This document shows positions 7,122-12,835 of a DNA stretch of 18,647 nucleotides, one piece after another. Position 1 is the stretch's first letter. The number at the start of each line of letters is the position of its first letter. The translations under genes were made by a program, and so were the position numbers. A model generated the notes under the pieces. The model made no database searches and was not told where the DNA came from. It saw only the letters and a program-made list of their open reading frames with translations. The DNA is taken from positions 1-18,647 of the forward strand of contig CAZYPX010000026.1 in NCBI GenBank assembly GCA_964649675.1, written 5' to 3'. The DNA comes from CAZVCG01 sp964649675. GTDB lineage: Bacteria; Pseudomonadota; Alphaproteobacteria; UBA9219.

Positions 7122-7862
7122 CTACGCTACAAGGTGGCGCGGATTCCGGCGGAAAAGCAGCGCATAGGTTTCGCGCTCATACGCTTTCCCGTGCCTCTCG
7201 ATAGGCTTCGTGTTTTTCAATTCGGCAAAAACCTCCAGCTCAGGGGCAAAAAATTTAACGACCCCCTCGCGGTTATAAAGGACGGATTCGATCCTGCTGG
7301 CGGAATCGGTAACGATTTCCTCGGCGGCGCCGTCGTCGTCCAGGATCGGCGGCTTCAGGGGCTGCTGTCGGTATTGCCCGTAATAACCATCGCCGATGCT
7401 GGCGAACGAAATCATGTAATGCCCGCGAAGGCCCAGCACGTTGAGCAAATTCTCCTTGTATGACCGCCGCATATCGTGCGGCGTTATGTGCTTGAAGCAA
7501 AACGTATCAATGACAAAATCGATGTCCTCGCGCCCGACAGGCCAAGGCTCGGTCACGTCATGCACAATGGCGCGGATTTTATCGCTAAGGCCTTTTTCCT
7601 GCGCCGATTCATTAACTGCTTTGATGGCCATAGGCGTGAAATCCATCGCCGTGACCTTCATGCCTTCGGACGCGAGATAAAGGCTGTTCCGGCCCTTGCC
7701 GCACCCGACGTCGACCGCGTTCTTGAGCCGCACATGGGCCTCGCGCAGCTTGGCCAAAGCCCACTCGACCGCGCCTGACGGCGTCGTGCGCGTCGATGAC
7801 GGAATTCCGCCGTTCCGGTATTCGGCGGTCCAAAGATCGACAGGCGCTTGGGTTTTGATCAT
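7122..7862 (-). CDS. Class I SAM-dependent methyltransferase, substrate unknown
   Basis: A 246-residue protein with a Rossmann-fold SAM-binding core. Motif I is AVDVGCGKGRNSLYLA (49-64), followed by the acidic ribose-binding residue in VTAMDFTP (70-77), a motif resembling post-I (IRAIVHDVTEPWP) and DIDFVIDTFCFKHI, the motif IV region. The arrangement resembles small-molecule methyltransferases of the TehB/UbiE kind. The C-terminal 80 residues, with DGYYGQYRQQP and VLYNREGVVKFF, are probably a substrate lid. I cannot assign a substrate. It starts 54 nt after the S24 repressor gene on the same strand and ends 171 nt before lysS, so co-transcription with the repressor is plausible. A short AGG lies 2 nt before the ATG. 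Confidence 0.82.
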   Translation of the reverse strand: MIKTQAPVDLWTAEYRNGGIPSSTRTTPSGAVEWALAKLREAHVRLKNAVDVGCGKGRNSLYLASEGMKVTAMDFTPMAIKAVNESAQEKGLSDKIRAIVHDVTEPWPVGREDIDFVIDTFCFKHITPHDMRRSYKENLLNVLGLRGHYMISFASIGDGYYGQYRQQPLKPPILDDDGAAEEIVTDSASRIESVLYNREGVVKFFAPELEVFAELKNTKPIERHGKAYERETYALLFRRNPRHLVA

Positions 7863-7916
7863 GGCCTATCTTTTTCCAAATGCGCGCGGAAAGCAAGAAG
7901 CCGTCGCTTTTCAGCT

Positions 7917-8540
7917 CTACTGGCTCGCCCATGTGACTCGGTATAGCCAATCGACATCGCGGCGCGCGAGCGTCACAGGCGGATAGTCGGCGTTGAGCGA
8001 AAGCAGTTCGATCTTTTGTGCGCCTTCGCGACCCAGTTGCTTGACCATAACCTCGCCCTTGCGCGTGCGGACAACGACGCGGTCGCCGCGGCGCGGCTTT
8101 TCGGCGGGCGAGACGACGATCTTGTCGCCTTCGCGGTACACGGGCTCCATGCTTTTGCCGCTGATCTCCAGCATAAACGCATGCGGATCAAGGGCGGCAG
8201 GCACGGCAATCTCATCCCAGCCCTTGCCTGCGGGATAACCCGCATCGTCGAAATACCCCTCCTGTCCGGCCTCGGCATAACCCAACAAGGGCAGCCTGGT
8301 GCGAGGCGTGGCGCCGCTGCCTGCCAGAGCCACAAAATCGTCCAGGGTCGCGCCCACAGCCTTGAGGATGAGCGCGATGCTTTCCGTCGAGGGCCAGCGC
8401 TTGCGCTTGCCGTGCGTACGCTTGCTGGGGTTAAAAACGGTAGCGCTCAGGCCCGCTTTGCGGGCAAGGCCGGAGGGCGACAGGCCGTTAATTTCGGCAA
8501 GCCGATCGATGGCGTTCCAGACATCGGAATGTTTCAACAT
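7917..8540 (-). CDS. CI/LexA-like repressor: XRE-type HTH plus S24 self-cleaving peptidase domain
   Basis: A 207-residue transcription factor. Residues about 5-70 form a helix-turn-helix DNA-binding domain (LSPSGLARKAGLSATVFNPS, 20-39). Residues 84-207 form the S24 peptidase/dimerisation domain with the catalytic Ser in SGKSMEP (S130) and the general-base Lys in VMVKQLG (K167). An Ala-Gly bond at A91-G92, in YAEAGQEGYF, is placed as in LexA and CI for RecA-stimulated self-cleavage. Single chromosomal copies of this type are common in alphaproteobacteria, so a prophage origin need not be assumed and no phage genes surround it. The ATG at 8540 has no Shine-Dalgarno (TCCTACC precedes it) and a -10 box ends 7 nt upstream, so the mRNA may be leaderless. 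Its target sites are unknown. Confidence 0.88.
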   Translation of the reverse strand: MLKHSDVWNAIDRLAEINGLSPSGLARKAGLSATVFNPSKRTHGKRKRWPSTESIALILKAVGATLDDFVALAGSGATPRTRLPLLGYAEAGQEGYFDDAGYPAGKGWDEIAVPAALDPHAFMLEISGKSMEPVYREGDKIVVSPAEKPRRGDRVVVRTRKGEVMVKQLGREGAQKIELLSLNADYPPVTLARRDVDWLYRVTWASQ

Positions 8541-8547
8541 GGTAGGA

Positions 8548-8576
8548 ATATTATCTTAATGTCGCACAGGATGCAA
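8548..8576 (-). promoter_or_regulatory. Predicted promoter giving a leaderless repressor mRNA
   Basis: On the minus strand TTGCAT (8576-8571) and TAATAT (8553-8548) are 17 nt apart. Only 7 nt separate the -10 box from the repressor ATG at 8540, so transcription should start at or next to the A of the start codon. Confidence 0.5.
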
Positions 8577-8613
8577 ACGCCTTATGCGGCCCCTTTACTT
8601 TCGGCCACGCACT

Positions 8614-8784
8614 TTAATGAACGCTCTTTTTACCCATGTTTCGCACGGCTTTGAGGGCTTTTTGCATGGCCGGACTTAGTTTCAGCGGCTCTTGGCCATC
8701 GCCTTCCTGAAAACCTCGAACGCATGGTCTTTCGCTAGGGTTTTTCGGTTCGCGGGCGGGCGGTTTTTTAATGTTTTTGCTCAT
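8614..8784 (-). CDS. Small basic protein of 56 residues, unknown function
   Basis: The frame opens at ATG 8784-8782, preceded by GGAG with a 7-nt spacer, and closes with TAA at 8616-8614. The predicted protein begins MSKNIKKPPAREPKNPSERP and ends AVRNMGKKSVH. It is Lys/Arg/Pro-rich at the N-terminus, has one Cys (C21), no signal peptide or membrane segment, and a short possible helix at LKLSPAMQKALKAVRNM (34-50). The good ribosome site and its place in an otherwise empty gap argue for a real gene. Against it are its size, the lack of a recognised family, and a strongly charged composition that could occur by chance. It lies upstream of, and on the same strand as, the S24 repressor, which has its own promoter in between. 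Confidence 0.5.
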   Translation of the reverse strand: MSKNIKKPPAREPKNPSERPCVRGFQEGDGQEPLKLSPAMQKALKAVRNMGKKSVH

Positions 8785-9007
8785 ATTCATTCTCCGGTAT
8801 GAATTTTAATAAAGGCTTTTAAATGACCTGTTCCTTGCATACCCCGTGCCAAAGCCGTCGGACCGAATACGAACGTATTCCTTCCTAAGACCTTTCACAA
8901 GCATGGCAATGGTCGTCCGGCACAAAGGGAGGCCGCAAGGTATTGCAAACCGCAACACCAAGGGGCATGGTGTCGCAAAATGCTCTTCACTTTGCGATAG
9001 GCTGTCC
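8785..9007. other. Intergenic region between the 56-residue ORF and the first pyrD-like gene
   Basis: This is the divergent control region for the small minus-strand ORF and the plus-strand pyrD-like genes. It holds a perfect palindrome at 8865-8880 and an imperfect hairpin (GCAACACC and GGTGTCGC around 8951-8976). I found no convincing -35/-10 pair for the plus strand. Two open frames cross it, but neither shows coding character. Confidence 0.4.
8865..8880. promoter_or_regulatory. Perfect palindrome, operator-like
   Basis: GAATACG-AA-CGTATTC is a perfect inverted repeat with 7-nt arms and a 2-nt centre. It lies 80 nt upstream of the 56-residue ORF start and 127 nt upstream of the first pyrD-like start. 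Such symmetry suits a dimeric regulator. It does not match the alphaproteobacterial LexA box (GTTC-N7-GTTC). The nearby S24 repressor is a possible binder, but nothing in the sequence proves it. Confidence 0.4.
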
Positions 9008-10105
9008 ATGTCTTTTAACCTTTGGAGTCCCTTCGGGCTTGACCCTTACCCGCTCATCAAGCCTTTTTTGTTCCTTATCGACCCCGAAGACGCACACAAC
9101 CTGACCATCACAATGCTTCGTTTCGGTTTAGGCCCGCGCCTTGCCGAAGAAGACGATCCCGTCCTGCATACGAACGTTTTCGGCCTCGATTTCCCTAACC
9201 CCGTGGGCCTTGCGGCGGGGATGGACAAGCAAGCGACGGCCACGGATGCATTCATGAATTTCGGCTTTGGACACGTGGAGGTTGGTTCCGTCGTCCGGCT
9301 TCCCCAACCCGGCAACCCGAAACCGCGCATGTTCCGCGTGCCGCAGGCCAAAGGCCTGATTAACCGTTTCGGCTGGAACAGCATCGGCGCGGAGGCTTTC
9401 GCGGCGAACCTTAAAAAGCGGATGGAAAACACCAAACGGTTCCGCAACCCTATCGGCGTGAACATAGGTTTCAACAAAGACAGCGCGGATCCCGTTGCCG
9501 ACTACATCGCTAGTCTGGCCAAGGTCGCCCCCTACGTCGACTACGCCTGCATTAGCGTATCGACGCCGAACACGCCGGGAGCCCGCGATCTGCAAAAGCG
9601 CGAACATTTGACGGAGCTTTTGGCCAAAGCCAGAGAAGCGTGGCAAAAGCATGCTCCAAACCTGCCTTTACTCCTTAAAATATCGCCTGACGTCACCGAA
9701 CCCCAACAGGAGGACATCGCCGCCGTTGTCCTTTCCAGTGGGATTCAAGGCTTGATCGTCGGCAACACGACGTTGACGCGACCCGAGATCATTCCTTCGA
9801 ATCTCGCCAAAGAAGCGGGCGGTTTTTCAAGCCCCGTCATGTTCGACATGACGACAAAACTGCTCGGCAACATGTACAGGCTAACACAAGGAAAAATACC
9901 CCTCATAGGGAACTGCGCCATCGACACGGGCGAAAAAGCCTATCGGAAAATCCGCGCCGGTGCCTCGCTGGTTCAGATTTTCACAGCGTTGGTTTACGAA
10001 GGGCCGCTGGTTGTTCGCAAGATCAAGCGGGAACTGGCCACCGCGCTCAAGCGTGACGGGTTCAAGTCCGTGGCCGAGGCCGTAGGCGCCGACCATAAAG
10101 GCTAA
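9008..10105 (+). CDS. PyrD-like protein 1: class 2 dihydroorotate dehydrogenase with an altered FMN loop
   Basis: A 365-residue TIM-barrel flavoprotein of the membrane-associated class 2 DHODH family (dihydroorotate to orotate with quinone, pyrimidine synthesis). Family signatures: N-terminal amphipathic helices (YPLIKPFLFLIDPEDAH, 14-30), NPVGLAAGMDK (64-74, K74), NRFGWN (119-124), GVNIGFNKDS (150-159), PNTPG (187-191), LLKISPD (222-228), VGNTTL (251-256) and GASLVQI (318-324). Deviations: the usual NxSSPNTPG reads SVSTPNTPG (183-191), so the catalytic Ser is Thr186 and the first Asn is Ser183; the FMN-phosphate loop GVGGI reads GNCAI (301-305). ATG 9008 was chosen because the next gene begins with the same pattern (MxFNxWxPxGLDxY); the open frame reaches 8846 but that extension is unlike the family. 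Activity is uncertain, so no symbol is given. Confidence 0.88.
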   Translation: MSFNLWSPFGLDPYPLIKPFLFLIDPEDAHNLTITMLRFGLGPRLAEEDDPVLHTNVFGLDFPNPVGLAAGMDKQATATDAFMNFGFGHVEVGSVVRLPQPGNPKPRMFRVPQAKGLINRFGWNSIGAEAFAANLKKRMENTKRFRNPIGVNIGFNKDSADPVADYIASLAKVAPYVDYACISVSTPNTPGARDLQKREHLTELLAKAREAWQKHAPNLPLLLKISPDVTEPQQEDIAAVVLSSGIQGLIVGNTTLTRPEIIPSNLAKEAGGFSSPVMFDMTTKLLGNMYRLTQGKIPLIGNCAIDTGEKAYRKIRAGASLVQIFTALVYEGPLVVRKIKRELATALKRDGFKSVAEAVGADHKG

Positions 10106-10241
10106 AAGCCCTTAACGCCTAGATATTGTTCGCTTTTTTTACCCAACCCAGATTACGGGCTTTGCCGCAAGTAAATAGGGCCTTTATCTATCGCCCCCGG
10201 CGTTGTATTCGCTTTACTTTAAGATTTCGGGATATTTCTCT

Positions 10242-11339
10242 ATGCCATTCAATCCTTGGAACCCTTTAGGCCTCGATACTTATGCGTTATTAAAACCTCT
10301 GCTCTTCGCGGCCCCGCCCGAACGCGTACACGAGCTCATGCTTTTGTTGCTTTGGAAGGGCTATGGCCCTGATTTTTCAACGCCCGACGATCCGGCCTTG
10401 GCCGTAACCATCGACGGTCTGGTTTTTCCCAACCCCGTCGGTCTCGCTGCGGGTTTTGATCGTCAAGGCGTGGCTATCGACGAACTTATGCGTTTCGGCT
10501 TTGGCTCCGTCGAGATCGGAACGGTCAGACCCAAGCCTCACGCCGGCAATCCTACGCCGCGCCTGTTCTGGGTCAAAGAAGCCAAAGCCCAGCTTCGCCG
10601 CCTCGGCGAACCGAGCGACGGCCTTGACATCATGTGCCAACGCCTCAAGGACTGGCGCGAAAAACCGGCGCGAACGGCAAACCCCGTAGGCGTAAATCTT
10701 TGCCCGCAAAACGATCCGGAAAAAGCGGGAGACGAACTTGCCGAAAGCCTGTCGCGAATCGCCCTGCATGCCGACTTCATCACGATCAATCTTTCCTTTT
10801 TGAATGCGCCGGGCGAGCGTGCAACCAAATACCGCGCGTTTCTTGCCGCCGCGCTTGAGCCCATCATGAAGGCGCGTCAAAAGCTCGAAAGGATCGTGCC
10901 TGTTTTCGCCAAGATGTCACCGGACGCCACGGAACCCCAGCAAAGGGACATTGCCGCGATCGTTCTCGACGTGGGCTTGCAAGGCTTGATCGTCGGGGAT
11001 TCGACGCTTTCGCGCCCCAGCAACGTGCCGCGCGACATCGCAGCCGAAAGAGGCGGCCTTTCCGGCGGTCCGCTTTTCAGCCTGTCAACGCGGGTTTTGT
11101 CCAACATGTACCGCTTCACCAAGGGCAAAATCCCCCTTGTCGGATGCGGCGGCATACTGAACGGCGAAGACGCCTATGCAAAGATACGGGCTGGCGCTTC
11201 GATGGTGCAGATCCACACGGCCCTGGCTTTGGAAGGGCCGATGGTCGTCAACCGCATCAAAAACGAACTGGCGGCCCATCTGCGCCAGGACTCGCTGGAA
11301 AAACTTCAAGACGCCATCGGGGCCGATCACAAAAAATAG
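10242..11339 (+). CDS. PyrD-like protein 2: probable catalytically dead class 2 DHODH paralogue
   Basis: Also 365 residues, with every recognisable motif at the same residue number as in the preceding gene. The class 2 frame is clear: NPVGLAAGFDR (64-74), KMSPDATEPQQRDIAAIV (224-241), GGLSGGPLF (271-279), the intact FMN-phosphate loop GCGGI (301-305) and GASMVQI (318-324). The residues needed for the reaction are gone. The usual NxSSPNTPG reads NLSFLNAPG (183-191), so the catalytic Ser is Phe186. NRxGxN reads RRLGEP (119-124), K74 is Arg, and N253-T254 are Asp-Ser. It may bind FMN but probably cannot oxidise dihydroorotate. The 136-nt gap before it contains a weak promoter candidate (TTGCCG at 10162 and TATCTA at 10185, 17 nt apart). 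The frame is undamaged, so it is maintained rather than decaying. It could be a partner subunit, a regulator, or an oxidoreductase with a new substrate. Confidence 0.85.
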   Translation: MPFNPWNPLGLDTYALLKPLLFAAPPERVHELMLLLLWKGYGPDFSTPDDPALAVTIDGLVFPNPVGLAAGFDRQGVAIDELMRFGFGSVEIGTVRPKPHAGNPTPRLFWVKEAKAQLRRLGEPSDGLDIMCQRLKDWREKPARTANPVGVNLCPQNDPEKAGDELAESLSRIALHADFITINLSFLNAPGERATKYRAFLAAALEPIMKARQKLERIVPVFAKMSPDATEPQQRDIAAIVLDVGLQGLIVGDSTLSRPSNVPRDIAAERGGLSGGPLFSLSTRVLSNMYRFTKGKIPLVGCGGILNGEDAYAKIRAGASMVQIHTALALEGPMVVNRIKNELAAHLRQDSLEKLQDAIGADHKK

Positions 11340-11363
11340 TGCCGACGCGCGTAAAATTCAGGA

Positions 11364-12026
11364 TCAAAGAGGCTGGAGCTTGGCTTTGGCGGGATTTTCG
11401 TTCCACGCCATCACGTGCCATCCCTCGCCATCGGGAGCAAGAACGCATGCGTGTCCCGTTTTCACTTTGTTGGCTTGCTCGCACGGCTTGCCTGTCACCA
11501 GCGTATATATCAATCGCAAGATGCCGTTGCTGGTCACCGCGATGTTATAGGCGCCTTCGGGCGAATCCATCATAGTATCAACCAGTTTGCGGTTTTGTTC
11601 GCGCAGAAAATCGGCCAGCGCCGCGTTAAGCTCCTCGAGCGAAGGCTTCCACTGCATCGCCTTAGGCCAATCGCCGAACTTCTCCCACTGTTCCAGAGGT
11701 TCCGTGCCGTATTTCTGGCGGATCGCGACGCTATCGAGACCCTCCCACAATCCGTAATCAATTTCGCGCAAGCGTTCATCGACACGAAAAGGCTGGCGCG
11801 CTTGGTTGGCAATAATTTCCGCAAAACGGCATGTGCGCAACAGCGGTCCTGCGACGATTTCCACGACAGGATCAAAGCGTTGCTCGACATACGCGGCTGC
11901 GGCAAGGGCCTGTTTCTCGCCATCGGCGGTAAGCGCCAAATCCGTGCGCGCGCCCACCCATACAGGCGTTTGCCCAGCCTCGAACGTGTTGCCGTGACGA
12001 AAAAGAATAAGCGAGGCTTTTTTCAT
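11364..12026 (-). CDS. Histidine-phosphatase (phosphoglycerate-mutase-fold) superfamily protein with atypical second motif
   Basis: A 220-residue protein of the branch with an RHG motif. The phospho-accepting His is in FRHGNT (9-14, H11), a conserved Arg is at R64 (AGPLLRTCRFAE) and the acid-containing segment is LREIDYGLWEGL (86-97). Where family members normally have SHGG or GHGG, with the second catalytic His, this protein reads VTSNGILR (164-171). That His is therefore absent at the usual site; H192 (TGHACVL) is the only nearby candidate. Activity on a phospho-substrate is thus possible but unproven. The start overlaps the kdsB stop as ATGA, so translation is probably coupled to KDO activation. 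It could supply a phosphatase step in LPS-sugar metabolism, but that rests on context only. Confidence 0.8.
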   Translation of the reverse strand: MKKASLILFRHGNTFEAGQTPVWVGARTDLALTADGEKQALAAAAYVEQRFDPVVEIVAGPLLRTCRFAEIIANQARQPFRVDERLREIDYGLWEGLDSVAIRQKYGTEPLEQWEKFGDWPKAMQWKPSLEELNAALADFLREQNRKLVDTMMDSPEGAYNIAVTSNGILRLIYTLVTGKPCEQANKVKTGHACVLAPDGEGWHVMAWNENPAKAKLQPL

Positions 12027-12835
12027 GACGGATAAGTATACGCCCCGTCATACGCGGGAAGCAACTCGCCTTCATTGTCGATGATCTTTTCGGCGCGCAT
12101 CGCATCTTCGGCGCTGTCGATGCCGATATGGCTGCGGCCCTGATAATCCACGACGACGACGCGGATTTTCAGGCCGTTTTCAAGCGCGCGCAATTGTTCC
12201 AGCTTTTCCGCTTGTTCCAATCGTCCCTGCGGCAACCCGACGATTTGCGCCAGCGTTTGGCGACGGTAGCCGTACATGCCGATGTGACGATAAACGAGCG
12301 GATTTTCCGCTCCTTCTCTTACAAAAGGAATGACGCTCTTTGAAAAATAAAGCGCGTTATAATGGTTGTCGAACGTCACCGTCGTGCCACCGACTTCGCC
12401 GACTGCTTTGGCGGCGCGCAGCGCTTTATAAGTTTGTTTGGTGAGGCGAACAGCAGGCGTAAAGATGCCGACGGATGAATCCGTCTCCATCGCGTTTCTG
12501 ATCGCGCGGATGACCCACGGCGGCGTAAGCACGGCATCGCCTTGCAGATTGATCACCTTGTCGACGTCGGCGGGCATTTGCTGGAGAGCTGCATGAACGC
12601 GTTCGGTGCCGTTGGAAATTTCCGGTGCTGTCATGATGCAGGCCGCGCCTATCTTGGCGCAGAAATCCGCAATGCGGTGGTCGTCGGTCGTGACGACGAC
12701 GTTGTCTTTGCCCGCTGCGCTCGCGCCGAGCGCCCACACGCGCTGGAGCAACGGAACGCCAGAGATGAGCGCCAACGGCTTTCCCGGGAACCGCGTCGAG
12801 CCGTAACGGGCGGGGATGATGATGCGTAAAGTCAC
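12023..12835 (-). CDS. kdsB: 3-deoxy-manno-octulosonate cytidylyltransferase (CMP-KDO synthetase)
   Basis: A 270-residue nucleotidyltransferase that activates KDO with CTP to give CMP-KDO for the LPS inner core in the cytoplasm. Motifs: IIIPARYGSTRFPGKPL (5-21, nucleotide-binding loop), VVVTTDDHRI (46-55), ISNGTERV (73-80), INLQGD (95-100, Mg-binding Asp100), HIGMYGYRR, EQLRALENG and GIDSAEDAMRAE. The residue after QGD is Ala where most KdsB proteins have Glu (QGDEP), a variation to note. The start is GTG at 12835, sharing GTGA with the clpB stop, with CGGAAGC purines upstream. The stop shares ATGA with the next gene. LPS biosynthesis fits the other envelope genes nearby. Confidence 0.9.
   Translation of the reverse strand: MTLRIIIPARYGSTRFPGKPLALISGVPLLQRVWALGASAAGKDNVVVTTDDHRIADFCAKIGAACIMTAPEISNGTERVHAALQQMPADVDKVINLQGDAVLTPPWVIRAIRNAMETDSSVGIFTPAVRLTKQTYKALRAAKAVGEVGGTTVTFDNHYNALYFSKSVIPFVREGAENPLVYRHIGMYGYRRQTLAQIVGLPQGRLEQAEKLEQLRALENGLKIRVVVVDYQGRSHIGIDSAEDAMRAEKIIDNEGELLPAYDGAYTYPS

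Noticed and set aside
7917..8540. S24 repressor as evidence of a prophage
   Set aside because: No integrase, phage structural genes, att-like repeats or compositional break were seen; neighbours are housekeeping genes.
8846..9007. N-terminal extension of the first pyrD-like protein by 54 codons
   Set aside because: The extension has no similarity to class 2 PyrD N-termini. The paralogue starts with the same pattern as the internal ATG at 9008, and equal lengths result from the internal start.
8806..9009. A 67-codon minus-strand frame in the pre-pyrD gap
   Set aside because: No ribosome site or coding character seen, and it covers the palindrome region.
9168..9177. Second copy of ATACGAACGT, shared with the palindrome centre at 8867-8876
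   Set aside because: It lies inside the coding sequence, the symmetric arms are broken, and a 10-mer match can be chance.
10104..10162. AAAAGCCC and GGGCTTT inverted pair between the two pyrD-like genes
   Set aside because: The arms are about 45 nt apart and no T-tract follows the second arm, so it is not a convincing terminator.
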